Origin: Balanoglossus misakiensis | Taxonomy: Eukaryota > Hemichordata | DNA: 64,000 nucleotides | Direction: 5' to 3' | NCBI GenBank assembly: GCA_040954595.2 | Contig: CM082588.2 | Location: forward strand, 5,518,001 to 5,582,000 | In this document: piece after piece, positions 49,207-62,424 of the stretch | Layout: each line of letters opens with the position of its first letter | How positions within the stretch are numbered: the stretch's first letter is position 1 | Made by a program: the position numbers and the translations under genes | The notes under the pieces: model-generated | What the model was told of the DNA's origin: nothing | Databases searched by the model: none | The model's input: the letters and a program-made list of their open reading frames with translations, nothing else

Positions 49207-50421
49207 TTAAAGATGTACTTCGGGTGGATCTGGTGATTCCCGACCATCTTTCGAAATGTCCGTGTAACCACGATGTTCTCCGTATGGTCCACTTTCCAGG
49301 GAATCTCTCGCAGCTTGGAAAACGGTGGAGCATCCAGTTTTTAATTGGTGACGTCTCAGAAACAGAACTCCCAGCAAGCATGCGATCAGAAAGGACATAA
49401 GAAGTCCTAGGACCACATAAGAGGGTTCGACGTAGTGTTGCATTGTGGGAGTGTGGTGGCACAGAAAGTCGCTTTCTTTTAATTCAACAATGCGTTTATT
49501 GATGTTCTCAGGTGGGTATCCGTCGGCACACTTGAGTGAATCTTTATCCAGGACTGTGACGTTTGTTTCTGAGAGCCATTTGTAGAAATACTTGAGGTTG
49601 CAGTCGCAAGAAAACGGGTTGGCGTTAAGTTTTACCGTCAGATTGGTAAAGCCTTCCAAGTCAGCCAGTTCCTCTTTCTGCAACTTCCGAATTCCATTCT
49701 CACTTAAGTCCAGCATTCCCAGGAATTCCAGGTTGGTGGGATCAAAAGTGCCCGGGGATATGCGCCCTATACTGTTGTTTCGCAGAGAGATCATTTCCAG
49801 ATGCTGGGATTTTTTGGTTCCGTTGATCAGAAACAATGTCGTTGGTATGACAACAAAGTCGTTCGAATCCAGCCAGAGGTTTTTAAGATTCGGCAAATAT
49901 GACCGGTTCAGGGCATGGTTGAGAGAACCGACAGACGAGGCGTTGAAAATGGCCTCTTTGAGGCTAAGACTTCTCAGATTATTCAAACTATTCAACATTT
50001 TGCTGTGCTCAAAGGTTAGGTCATTGTTATCGAGGATAAGTTCTTCCAGAGCAGGGAGATGCTTTCCTTGGAATGTCTTCACCTCGACTGACGTAATACT
50101 GTTGTTTGACAAGTCGAGTTTTTTTAGTCTAGGCAACGTACCGAACGGGTTCCCCGGTAGATCCAAGTCGGAGTTTCCCTGTATCGCCAGCGCGATCGTG
50201 GACTCCGGGAAAGTTTGCCGGGTGCCCTCGTTTGGAGGGGGGAATCCGACACCAACGCAACGTACACTGAATCCACTCACCGGGTCGCCGGTGCAGTTGC
50301 AGGGCTTCGGGCAGAAGCTTTGGCCGGACGCAGTGGAAACAAAACTCACAAACAGCACCAACAGGAGATACGCCGGTCTATCCCACAAAAGCGAGCGCGA
50401 TGACCACTTCAATACCTCCAT
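49207..50421 (-). CDS. TPBG: TPBG (5T4/Waif1)-like leucine-rich-repeat membrane protein
   Basis: One intronless frame of 404 residues. An N-terminal signal peptide (hydrophobic core about residues 17-33) is followed by a Cys-rich cap (FCPKPCNCTG to VRCVG) and leucine-rich repeats to about residue 265. Then come the C-terminal cap NPFSCDCNLKYFYKWLSETN to FLC (about 268-321) and one membrane helix (about 335-356), with a short cytoplasmic tail. The order and the segments LADLEGFTNL, FSCDCN and RDSLES match trophoblast glycoprotein, which dampens Wnt/beta-catenin signalling at the cell surface in vertebrates. Eight N-x-S/T sites fit a heavily glycosylated ectodomain. The tail ends EVHL, a possible class II PDZ ligand, whereas vertebrate TPBG ends in a class I one. 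The start has a good context (A at -3, G at +4). A long antisense frame over it is a shadow. Orthology rather than simple LRR similarity is likely but unproven. Confidence 0.9.
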   Translation of the reverse strand: MEVLKWSSRSLLWDRPAYLLLVLFVSFVSTASGQSFCPKPCNCTGDPVSGFSVRCVGVGFPPPNEGTRQTFPESTIALAIQGNSDLDLPGNPFGTLPRLKKLDLSNNSITSVEVKTFQGKHLPALEELILDNNDLTFEHSKMLNSLNNLRSLSLKEAIFNASSVGSLNHALNRSYLPNLKNLWLDSNDFVVIPTTLFLINGTKKSQHLEMISLRNNSIGRISPGTFDPTNLEFLGMLDLSENGIRKLQKEELADLEGFTNLTVKLNANPFSCDCNLKYFYKWLSETNVTVLDKDSLKCADGYPPENINKRIVELKESDFLCHHTPTMQHYVEPSYVVLGLLMSFLIACLLGVLFLRRHQLKTGCSTVFQAARDSLESGPYGEHRGYTDISKDGRESPDPPEVHL

Positions 50422-53400
50422 TTTGCACTTACGTTAGTTTTAATGGACGGCCAGAGCCGGTGTGTGTACACAGTAAAGAGTGGCGGCCGATCAGAGTCAG
50501 TGAAAGTTGCTAAGTGGGAATTTACACGATGCGGTCGCAATGCCTGGATAACAGGAAGACTCACCACACGTTGATGTTTTCACAGAAGAGCACACCTCAA
50601 TCTCCGGGTACGTTTGAAGGGTCCACCGTCAGACAAGCGAAAGTTCCGGGGATTTCACTACGACGTGTACTTCGCCAACTGCAAGCTGTCACTCACTGCC
50701 GCATGCCATGTCCATTTCATACGCGTGCGCGTCGTGTGAGGGCATGTACATTTCATGACGAATTTACATACCCGTCGAGTGCGGGCGTTGTATTACAGTG
50801 AAACATACTAGTACACTGGGACGTGGGAAAAAGTTCGCATCCTTCGGAGAGGTTTAAAGTAACTTGCGAAGTATGTCACTGGCTTGTTGCTGCTGTAAAC
50901 TTCTTCCTAGAGATTCACTAATATTAAATGGAATGATATTAAGAGTTTGGAAGAAGACTTTGCCACCTGTAGTTGTAAGCGAAACTAAAATAAAAGTCAG
51001 TAAAAAGTACTCTGTCACTCATTTTACTGCACTGAAATATCTTTTTATCAAGTGCTCAAAACACACACACATGAGAGAGAGAACATTTTAATCAGTTTTT
51101 CTGTAGATTTTATTTTGAAATTACAGTTGGCAGCATATTTCATGAAAAAAAAGTGTTTAAACTAAGCTGAGGCATCTGGTTACAATGGGTTACAGTGAAA
51201 AGAATTATTTACCTAACATTTAGTACAATCTTCAAAAAAATGTTCAATATCGCCACCACAGACGAGGTATTCGCATTCAACTGACCATAACACCCATATC
51301 TCAAAGCAATATAATCTTCTCTCACCTGAGAAAGCAAAGATATTTTGACACAGTTTGGATAGGGCGCGGCGGTAATAACTGGTCATTGATATTTATGTAA
51401 ACTTAACAAAACTATCAAAAGAAACTCAAATAACCCAAATAATGTCAATATTCTATTGCTATGTGACATTTTCCCCCAACAGAACAGAACAATTATGACA
51501 CGTTTACGGCAGCTGCATGTGGAAATGTTTAACAAAAGTTACTAATTGTCAAATGAATCAGACACACGCGATCCTCCCTGGTCATTAGGCTTAATGCTGT
51601 GCCCTTTCGAAAAATCAAATACATATACAACATTGTTATTGCCCTCAGTTGCTGGTCATCATTTCATTGTTGACCTCAGCATTAGAAAAGTCTGACTTTA
51701 TATTCTCAAATCAGTCAAATCCTTGCATGAACATGTATTCCTAATACTGTATATGGTTTGGCGATATTATTAAGCGTTTTCAGCGTCTAATTTGAGTGTG
51801 TCACAGAAACATTTACATGGTGAAACTAAATTAAAGAAATTGTGTGTCTATACAATATAATCCATTGCAGAAATGTTCACAATCACATTTGTACGATCAC
51901 AAGACGAGCTAGTACAAATTCCTTTGAACAAGTGGAAACTATGATCTTGAAATATGCGAACATACATCAAAAGAATTTGACAGATTTTGTTTTGATGAAA
52001 TTTGGGCTTTACAGCATTGTGCAGTTACTGAGGTATGCAAGTGATATATCAGTATGCAAATAAATCTATAGGTACATATCTCAAGTAAATGTCAAACAGG
52101 TTGTAACAAATGTTGACAATAGGAACACTGGCAAGTTGTGTGTAAATTATCATTCGAACACAAGTGTAACATATCAAGCAAATATATAAAAATGTCTATC
52201 CCAGATCTTGACATTTGGCTTTTCTGAAATTCGAAATTAATTCATATGCGTAGATTATAACTATGCTGAAATGCTATAATACTGCTTTTGCATTAAAATA
52301 TACTGAAAGCCTAATGGAAATTGGACAATGGACTTCAAAAAAATGCAGCAATTTAATGGAACAAGCTAACTGCCATGTTGAACTCAAAACAACTTATATA
52401 TAAGTACAATGTTGTAAGATTTTAGTTCAGGAAAATTTAATGGCTGAAAGATTGGTTTAACAATGTGACTAGTACTTAGCTGGCATGGCGGACACCCCTA
52501 GTTTGAGTGAAAGTAACCAGGCAAATCCAGAGAATACAATGGGATATTCCACTCTTGCAGACATGTAGAGAGAAGGCTACTAGATGCTGTGCTGTCTACA
52601 AGTAGAGTATTATCGCCAAGCTACAAAACTCCAATGTTGATACATGTATTACATTTCCTGCGTACACAAAAAATATCTAATACTGTGCTCCTTCAAACTA
52701 TGCCTCAAGACGGCGCTAGTCATACAGCATAACCAACCAATGATCAAGACTCAAGTAGATACAGATGTAAATTTTTACCATGGTACCTGTGAGCCATGCA
52801 AAAAAGACTGATTTCAGTTGAATGGATGGATGATGCTGTGAAATCCCTGACCGCGTGTAAAACATCAAATGTAATAAGAATGTGAAGAACACAAGCAGCA
52901 TTAATCACAGGCACCTGCAAAAAGCTTTCTTTACAGACATATTACACATATTTTCTTACAAAAATTGTAATAAAACACAGGAAGGCCTCGTTCTTGTGAT
53001 TGTGAAGAGCGCCCCCTATGGGACACAAAATCAAGCAGTGAAGGTGCTACGGTCGGGCTTTCTTGGTTTTGTACAAACACCCTTGTATAATTAGCACCCT
53101 CAGGAGGCTTTGGAATCAAGCAGGCTAACGGTTCGTGTCCTCGACAATATGGAAGTCTCAGATATCCATGGAAACGCCTTGCACGTAACAGAGAGGGGGC
53201 TCTTTAATACATGTACAACTATTGCATTGTGGGAAGTGGGTGCTACATTAACCCTTTCAACCCAGCTTGGCCCACATCTAAAGTTTTGGTAGCAAACAAG
53301 CACCCTCTCCATTTTCAAACAAGGCTTTACCACGGATGACCCTGCAATGAAGTTTGAAAATCTGAAGTTGTAATGAGAACAGATATGACGAACGAGTGTA

Positions 53401-53602
53401 AAACAGTGCACACAGTCATCACTATACAGTTGCCTGTCACAAAAACGACAATGACCGACACAATATTGCAAGTCAACATGAAAAGGACATACACATTTTC
53501 CTGGGAGAAAAATAAATAGAATTTCCTAAATGTACTGGTCCGTCATGTCAAAAATCCAGTGTATGTGATTCAATCTACAGGGATTCCATTTTGGCACAGA
53601 CG
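50422..53602. other. Intergenic region between TPBG-like and CHORDC1 genes
   Basis: Both neighbours are transcribed leftwards, so this 3.2 kb should hold the TPBG-like promoter at its left end and the CHORDC1 3' untranslated region at its right end. No coding exon was recognised. The first 400 bp (50422-50800) is GC-richer than the rest, as expected near a promoter. A TTAACCCTTTCA sequence near 53249 resembles one end of the MITE at 41653. Confidence 0.5.
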
Positions 53603-56600
53603 TTAAGATCTGTTGTTCTCCGGTTTGTACTCTAGCATCTTCCAAGATACCGGGTCGGCTTTTCTCAGTTTGACTTCGACCTTTGACCCCAGCATGGTGA
53701 CTTGACTCTGTTCTGGCTCTATCACCTGGTGGAGGAATGACACAACAAACGCCGCCGCGTCAATAACCGGTTTGAAACACGTAACACATTTTTTCTACGA
53801 TGCAACCATCATCGTTCGTAACAAGCTGCTGACAGTCACCAATGCGAAAATAAACCCTACTCACCCCGTTCAATATAAACTCTTGCTGGAAAATATTCTC
53901 GTCTTTGCCAAATACAATATTTACAAAAGCAGAGACTTGATTAGCTTCGACGTACGACATCTCAGGATTAGCTATCTTGGAAAACACGGATATAAATACA
54001 AAAGATCCTGTTTGATGCCAGTCAAACCTGTTGGACAAGAAAAATCCAAGAAACGTTTACAGGTAAGTATAAACCTCATTGGGCAAGGGAGAGTACACTT
54101 TCTGGATACAGTCAAACCAGTGGCAAAAACAAACAAAACAAAAACAAACAAGAATACCTGCAAGGTGCTGATTTCTTCGTGTCCTCTTTCTGTATCCAAA
54201 CGTGTTTGCCAGTGGCACATCCAGCTTGGGATAGAAAATTGTTGAAGTCTGACGTTTTCCGTTTGCAACACGACCAGTACTTCATCCTGCAAGAAGCACA
54301 GAAAACAGATGTGATTAACACGAGGAAAAATGATATTCAAAATGAGATTGTTATAGCTGAACTTTCAATTTATCTGATTGAATTCTTTGAAATTGTTTGA
54401 CACGAACACAACAGTCTACCTACCCTTCATGGAATATAGGCACGCCAGTGTGGTGAGTGCAGACACCATGGTTACTTGACTCATCGACGTAAGACTGTTG
54501 GAGGAAAGAAACGAAAGTAATTTAAGAAATCCATTCACAGAACATGACGTTGTCAATGTAATGAAAGTAGCAAACTGCATATGGTTGAAACTTAAATATG
54601 TTTTCACTGACCTCATTGCAGCCACTGTTCTTACATGATGTTCCAACTTTGACTTTTTCGCTGATGTCATCAACATCTGTGAATTACAAACAGATATATC
54701 TACGCCTTAGAGTTTATGGCATGTAAATGCTCACTTATCAAGAATGCTATTGGTGGTTGTTGAAAGTCAAGGATTGTGACTACACTGGTTGTCAGGAGAC
54801 AGAAGGAATATTCTGAGAGTGTGTCACAGAGGAAATAGCATTTTGACATCGAAACAAGTAACAGCGAAAGTCATGATGTGTCTCTGTTTCGAATGGGAGC
54901 ACGAAGTTATCTTTCTGGACTAGCGCCCCCTGTAGTTCAAAAGTGCCCGGCTCCACGCCGGGACCTGATTGGCTATGCATGATTCAGACACAGAGGTTGC
55001 CTGCCCTTCAAGGACATCTCTCCCTGTCACTGTCCTCTCCTCTACAGTTTCCATATGTTACTGGCGCCCGGCTTAGCCTAGACAATCAAGCGAGACGCAC
55101 GTGTGGGACACTGAATTACAAAACACCATGACGTCCTGCATATCAAATAAAATGTCCATTCAGTGCCCTCGTAACAAGGACAGTTCAGCCCAGCAGGAAC
55201 AGACTTCCGGTAACGCATCAGTTCACACTTTTTTTTCAAAAAGCTTTGAATCAAATTTGCATCTCTGCTATCATAGTTTCCATGGGCAACCCAACATCCA
55301 TTGTGTTCCTCACTAGTGACCTTGCTGTTGAGGTCAAATATGCAAACGCAATACCCTGGGCACTTGACTTTGCACAGGCGGTCATTCAACCCACTCTCAA
55401 TTGTTCACCTGAATTTGCTATTTGCAGGCACTTACTGTTTGTTTCCCCTACAGTTTCTTGTTTTTGTTTTTCTAACGCTGTTTTCAGAGATCCTGCTACA
55501 GTACTCCTTAGCTTCTTCCTTGGTTCTTCAACACTGAAACAAAAGAAAAGAGTTTGGAGAAATACAGCTTTTATTATTTTGTACAGAGATGTCTTCATGT
55601 GTATGCATCAGATGGTTTAATTTTCACTTGGAAAAAAGAGATAAAGATATGGAGATAACTTCTGCATTGATAAAGTCAAAGTAACACATTTACTTACCTG
55701 GGCCTTTCTTCATTAGAATTGTTGATAGGTTTTCTAGAACCAACCGTTATGATCTCCTAGTCAAAAAATAAATGGAGACAACTTTCTAAATACCTATATC
55801 ACTTGTTTCACCAAATGACAACTGAGATTACACCCTGTGGCAAATCTATCAAATGGTTAGTACCTTACTTCTTTCTACTAAGTTAGAGTGTATTTCGCTT
55901 GCCTGTGGCATGACAACGCCATGGCAACTGCGATTGAACAAAAGGACCCCTGAGACTGAGACAAATGTTTAAATCAGAGAGTAACAAGTTAGCCTACCTG
56001 TCCCTCAGGCACGTTGATCAGCGGAGCTGGTTTTTCTGGTTCGGGTGGCTTCTCGTTGCTATGGTAATCTTTTGTACACCCCTGGAAACAAGCGAGATTA
56101 TCATTCTCTTAGTTTTTTGTTCTGCTTCACTGTAAAAAGACTGGAGGGAGTATTATGAAAAGCATAATCTCTCTGCTATGGTAAAAAACCATCTCTGCAA
56201 AAATATGTCTTGCACCAAACGGACGCATGATGCTGGACTGTATACCTTTACATGTCATTACAACAGCGTCCTGTATTGGCTATCAATGCACACAATGGCG
56301 GTGTCGGCTCAAACTATTGAAATCGTAAATTAAATTAATGCACTGCGCCTGGTATTATGGCGGCAACATCTGCATTAAAATGTTTGTCCGCCTTTAATGG
56401 TTTTCGAACTATCGATAAATTGCCCTCCGCTCTTATTAAACATTATTAATTTACTTCCATGATCACCTTTAAAAACAGGAATTTGTATAAAATCTGCATG
56501 GATTGGGAATGATTCCCAGTCTTTTCCATTGGGAAGGGTTTCATTCCCTGGGATTACCCTTTGCAGGGGTTCCATTTGCTCATAATTCAAGGTCTTTCCC

Positions 56601-59600
56601 AGGAGTATTTTGACAATAACAAATATGGCATTTTCCAGAAGTGATAATGCAGTATTTGTGTTAAAAACTTCTGAGATATCGACACACTGTACTGTCGCGT
56701 CAGAGAAAGAAGGCCATACCTGAATATTCACACATTTTAACAAGATCGCTAAAATCTGTTGTAAATGTTCGATGAGGAAGCACTTCAGTGAAATGTCATC
56801 TTCTCAGAAAATCGGTAATCTGTCAGTTCTGGATATACTTATAAATTTTTGACACTCGCGTAAAAATGTGGAAATATGCAGATAAGACGCGATAATTTTA
56901 CAGCACAGTGAGCAGCAAGGGAAGGCAATATTCCTGTATTTTCCCATGAGTAGATTTCCCACATTTTTCCACGGATCTCAAGGACATTTTGTATTCTGAT
57001 GGGCAGCAGCTTTCATTAGGGTCAGTGTTTGGTGAATCTCTTCTGCATTTTCTGAGAATATTATTGTCACTTCCTCTTATGATTCAAGCAGCAATCACAA
57101 AAAAAAGGTTTATGATCTGAGAAACGCACCACACTTTTCTTTCAGTGAGCAGAAAGGATAACTATTCAGTGTATAAAAGCCTTTTTATAATTTTCAGCAA
57201 AAGAGAGATAATTTGTGCTACGACAATTTAAAGTCTCATTTTCAGTCATCACCATCAAATCAATATCTGGTAAAAAAAATGACGAACCTGGGTAGATTTT
57301 TACAATGTTGATATTCCCGATCAAAATATAGATCTTTCATGGAAGAAATAACTGAAAAATGGATTTCTCTAGGTAAAATATTACAGAAAAATTGTAATTT
57401 TGGGGGGTTTCTTTTGCAGATGACAGGGCACATTTCACTGCAGCAGAGATGGCGAAACAGGCCAGCTGAACAAGTCACGTACTCCTACAAACAGCAAGGG
57501 CAACAACAAAAGAATCCCATTAACACAATGTCAAGATGACCTTGAGTCTATAACTCTATTTTCTCTTCCCTGTGGAATTTCCAACAAATTAGCAGGCACT
57601 CCCCAATCAATTGGTTATGTAATCGCCTTTTCCCCCAAGGCCTCTTGGACCAACATCATGTGCCTATAACAAGGTCATTTGAAGTGTTTCATTGTGTTCT
57701 AGGTATAAATGATGAAAATCTTTTTTAAAAAAGCCAATACGAGTAAATCAATTTTGAAAAAAAAAATCATAACTTGTATATGATATTTACGTAAATAATA
57801 TCACATGTCATTTTCAAACTTAATATTAAAATCCTTGAAAATTTGCATAAACATTTTCATCTGCCAATAGCTTCAAAGAGGTCATTGACCCACACTACCT
57901 GCTCTACCCAGCATTCCTTTCACTGTAAAGAAATCCTTCATGGATATTTGCCAGCAATTCACTTTTTCACAATGTTCTGATTTTTAAGAACAATTCTTTT
58001 CAGATCTCTTGAGATCTTCGACCAGTATGCCTTCTGAGCATTGAGGGATTGAAAACCATTGTCTCCTAATTCTTGCCATGATGTGAATATGTCTGTAACC
58101 CACGGCAACAGAAAGGAGGTATCTAGAGATGAATAACGACTACGCACTGGAAAATTTTTGTTTGTGAAAGGAATTAAAAATCCAGACAACCGATCAATTT
58201 CACCCCTACCTTTTCATCTTTGAAACCTACTGCAGTAATGATAATGAAAATTTTTAATGAAGATCCTTAAATAAATAAGATGCAAATTCGTTATTTTCAG
58301 TTGCAAAACTTGGAAAAGCAAGATTACACTCACTCATTACCACTCTGGCGCAAAGTCCTTGATGTTTGGCCAGGGGCAGAATTGAAGTCTATGCAAATTC
58401 TGTCTGGGTTTTTTTAGCGTGTCTCAACAGGCACTTAAGTATGTCTTTCAGAAAATGAGAGGAATTATCTCAACAAGACAAATGTACATGTAGGCCTCAA
58501 ACAGACATGTTTTCATGTCCAAAGCAGTCAACGTACAGATCATGTAATTCAGGTACTTGTAATATTGCGCATCTCTCAATAAATGCCTATTATGGTATCT
58601 ATCAATTATATTATGAGATTTGACACCTACCATACGCTCACTATTTTTGATTAGTAACCACACATACATTTGTCTTTATTTTTGTCTGTTTCCCCCCAAA
58701 ACCCAACCTGAATGCCAGAGGCAAGAATTTTATTGAAGGCACCTGACAGACTACAGTCCTACCCTCAAATCGAGAAATTACTGTAAATCACTTCAGTAAC
58801 AAATATTAGAACTGACTCTCCTCTATTCAATGGAGAAGTCTGGGCCACAATACATTCGTATGGGGGTGAAAAGGCCAATGTCTACACTTTATTCAAATAG
58901 GGAAGTTATGGCTTGTTTTATGGGCGAATATTAATAGGTGTTGGAATGAAAACATGTTGTCCTGTTCTGTGTAAAATACTGAAACAGTCAAATGCGTACA
59001 CTGAATAATACCAGCTCTTGTACATTTTATAAACGCCCATTAAATTACATCGTCTATACATTCATGTGATCAGGACGACACTCTGGTGACCAAGTATGCA
59101 GCATCTATTAATTAAAGATGGTAGAATAACATAAATGCTCCATAACTTGGCTTCAGTATTTACACCATTTTTAAATCTCGGCCAGTGGTCTACTTACTTT
59201 GATATTTAAAAAGTCTGTAAAACTACGGGTTCTCTTGTCACAGCATGACCATTTTTTGTACAAATCGTGAAAAACTGGCTCTCCTGGATGATGCTGGCAT
59301 GAGTCTGTTGAGGAAAGGAAGAGAGATTTTAGAGAGAAAATCACGATATTTTCACGGTGGTACAAGACTGGAGATTAATATATTAATTTTTCAAAGATGT
59401 CAATAATGCATTGGTTACCATGGTAACATGGAGAACTAAATCTGTAAAGATTAGAGCTGGCCAAGATGAGATTTCAAGAATTGGCACATCAGATAACAGT
59501 CTTGAAAGTATTACAATTTCACAAAACAATCAGTCTCTCCACACGTGTGGGGAGACCATGTTTAAATGGTAAAATCAGTCAACCTTCAGTGACTGCTGCC

Positions 59601-60737
59601 TATTGCATCTTTGATGTCCCTGTCTGCCCTCTGGTTGACCCCACGCCACATGGCTTCACACACCGCGTGGGCACCAGACTGACAATCGCAGCTGGACGAC
59701 CCAAACTGGTTACTATACATGATCAGATGCCTTCTTTCAATGAAATAGTGTACCATGGCACAGTTTGCAGATGATCGTTGCTAACCAGATGTTGTACAGT
59801 GGTGAGAATATGAGAATTTCGAGATGGCACCTACTGCGTATGCGAATTTCTGAATCCAGGGAAGTTTCAGCTTATTTGATAAAAAGCCAGGCTCTGGGTG
59901 TGACAGTTAACACAACAGTTAACACAAAACAAAACAACACAGTCTGAGATGGAACAGAACACACAGACATAAATGATATTTTGAGGAAATAGGATGTTTG
60001 ACCCCACGCCACGCTCAGTGCAATACCATCCCCTCTGACAAGGACTGGTTTGGTTTTCCCGCAATCATGACCTTCGCAACTGACGGGTGGGGGTCACTTG
60101 TCACCATTTGGAGACTGCCCAGCCACGGGACACGGGCGGACAGTGTGGCTGTGAGGGCAGACCTGTCTGCCCACTTATCATTTCAATATCCGGCCTTCAT
60201 CGTCACAACTGACTGAGTCGTGGCCTTTACTCCATACTCGCCATGTCTACGATCACGTCGGCATGACGCTCCCACAAAATAAGACATTCGTTCCGCGTGG
60301 CATCAAATAATAAGCGATGATCATCGTGACAACAATCATATACGTCGGGAGGATGATCAGATCATTACAGAATAACCTTGTACATTTCATCGACGTTGAT
60401 TTCTATTGGAGAGTGGCACATGAAATATACACAGCACGGATGTAGTTTTCAACGCGCATCAGTGCCGCACAATATCTCCACACTATCTGAATAATCGGAC
60501 ATAAAAAATCGACGAAATGTTACAAAGTTATTCTTCAATGTGCTGTCACACAACACCACACCAAGGACGACCATCCACGGTCACTATCGCGTGGAGATCG
60601 GCCATATAAAATTCGAAGGCGAACGCGCTCCCCTCTCACCGTATTTTTTACCGATTCTTACCTGGTTTGTTGTCGTCCGGGTTGTACCGTTGTCCGCACC
60701 CTTTATTGTAGCAAAGGAGGGTCTGATCATCTGACAT
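53603..60737 (-). CDS. CHORDC1: CHORDC1 (CHORD domain-containing protein 1, morgana/CHP-1)
   Basis: Ten exons: 60737-60662, 59304-59198, 56081-55998, 55756-55698, 55533-55436, 54676-54612, 54494-54424, 54286-54158, 54027-53865 and 53725-53603. They join in phase to 324 residues, close to vertebrate CHORDC1 (about 330). CHORD domain 1 covers about residues 9-68 ([30 protein letters not shown]). CHORD domain 2 covers about 155-216 ([39 protein letters not shown]). A CS domain follows from about 230 (CRFDWHQTG) to 315. The protein is an Hsp90 co-chaperone: CHORD domains bind zinc and the Hsp90 nucleotide-binding domain, and the CS domain is p23/Sgt1-like. All Cys/His signature blocks are kept. 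Exon 6 ends at an unusual GTCAGT donor. A heat-shock element lies about 80 bp upstream. No AATAAA was found close to the stop. Confidence 0.97.
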
Positions 60738-62345
60738 TGTCAAATATCAACTTGTCCGATCGTCACTAGTAACTGTCTTGCAGCGAACTGCGGCAGCCAA
60801 GCATTTACCGGCGTTTTGAAGTTTCTGGAATGGAAACGTGACCAAGTATGCTTCCGGGGTCAAGGTTGACGCCCTCACCCGACCAATAATTTGCATTACT
60901 TTGTTATTATTCCAAGACAGACATTGCACCGTTTCGCGTCGCATATGGCGTATGACACAGATCTAGTAGAACCGTGAAAGTATCATAGAAAGTTTCTCAA
61001 ATCGAAATTTTCATAAGATAGCAGACAATTATATACAATGGGTACTCATGAGATTGCCTTTTACATCTCTGAACATCAAACATAATTTAGGAGTCCAGGC
61101 GGGATGGGTTTTTGGGTGAAGCGATCTGCCAAAAAATTTCCAAAAATAAGATGCGCAATAATTCAGTGCTTACGTCGCATTTTCTTGAACGTTGTCCTCA
61201 GTTTTTGCTTTTTTTTTAGTATTTCCCTGCAAGGCTTTCAACACGTGTAATAAATATATAGAGTAACGTGACCGTGTCCGATGGCTTTTTAGTTTTAATC
61301 TCACACCACAGTCACTCGATCGAGCTCTGTGTTTAGACCTACATCGATCGAAAACTACGTCCGCACACGCTTGATTCCTGTTTGCTTTACATGTTGGTCT
61401 ATATAACAAATTTTCTTTCATGCATTGTGACGTACAAATAAAGCATCGAAAAAATATATTATGAAAACAGTACTGAAACAAGATATAAATTGGCTTTCGT
61501 TGGACAACTTCAGAATGGATATCCAAACAACTTAACTCCAGCACTTTGAGTACACTTCCAACAGAAAGAAAAAGTCAAAGTTCTAACGAAGTGATCAGAT
61601 AACATAGTATCAGAACACACGGAAATGAATCGGTTAGTGGTCATATTGATTGTTTGATTCAAGGAATTGTTTGATTGAATGATTGTCTAGATATATACAT
61701 TGTATTGCAGTACATAATCGACTTTATTGAGAAACTTTATGGGGGCGCTCTTTAGAAAAGTTTTGCTCACCACCATAGAAAAGCAGCATGAAAGAACTAA
61801 CCAGTTGGAACGAGCGGACAACGGGCTTTGAAGTTGTTAATCCCAGTATGTTTACACTGATCGGCTTGGAAAGCCTGATCAAGTTCTGGAGTTTCGTGTC
61901 AGAAGTCACATGGGCATTTTGGACTCATGGACTTGGGTCACGCCCCCACGCATTTTTTTGTTAATAGTCAATGACCACGCTGACTCACATAGTCCAGTGA
62001 ACTGACCAGGGACGTACGAGAGAGCGGGATGCCCACAAACATCGTCAGCAACTTGAGACGGGAACAAAAGAGATGAGGAGGCGGGCGGGAGTTGATTGAA
62101 ACCCGGGTAAAATCGTCGTGCGAGCACGTAGATATGAGGTGGTCGCACACCCAGTGGGAATAGTATTCGCCACCTTATGATCACTGATCTCTGAAAATTC
62201 TGCAAACCACGTTTTAATAGTGTACACAGCGTGTGTGGTTGGTTCGACAAGGAACACATACCCGTACTGGATAACGTGGGGGTTCACGGACGGAACCTGT
62301 TTACGAGGAAGTGAAGAACATTACTATAAACTTTGGCAAACAAAG
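60738..62345. other. Divergent intergenic region, CHORDC1 and secreted-protein gene
   Basis: 1.6 kb lies between two start codons on opposite strands, so both promoters should be here. A heat-shock element at 60818-60830 belongs with CHORDC1. Several open frames on the minus strand near 61906-62287 have no recognisable homology and are probably chance. No RNA gene was recognised. Confidence 0.5.
60818..60830. promoter_or_regulatory. Heat-shock element upstream of CHORDC1
   Basis: The sequence GAAGTTTCTGGAA is three alternating nGAAn units at exact 5-bp spacing, the minimal perfect HSF-binding site. It lies 81-93 bp upstream of the CHORDC1 start codon. CHORDC1 is known to be heat-inducible in vertebrates, which makes this site credible. 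Confidence 0.6.
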
Positions 62346-62424
62346 ATGGAATTGTCGCGTATTTTGTGCGTAGCTTTCATCGGACTCATGTTGACCGTTG
62401 TTGACGCTGCCATGGCTGACTCAG
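62346..62424 (+). CDS. First coding exon of a secreted or membrane protein (partial)
   Basis: ATG in a good context (AAAGATGG) opens 26 codons plus one base, ending at the strong donor TCAG|GTGAGT. The peptide MELSRILCVAFIGLMLTVVD followed by AAMADS is a classic signal peptide with likely cleavage near ADA/AMA. No following exon was recognised before the window ends, so the mature protein is unknown and the first intron probably exceeds 1.5 kb. The gene is divergent to CHORDC1. Confidence 0.6.

Noticed and set aside
49592-50437. 281-codon open frame on the plus strand
   Set aside because: It lies wholly antisense to the TPBG-like gene, has no recognisable domain, and long antisense frames are a common by-product of codon usage in a long coding exon.
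55246-55620. 124-codon open frame on the plus strand
   Set aside because: It overlaps CHORDC1 exon 5 on the opposite strand and has no recognisable motif.
61906-62287. Overlapping minus-strand frames of 60-117 codons
   Set aside because: No homology, no splice context and several frames open at once, typical of GC-richer promoter DNA.
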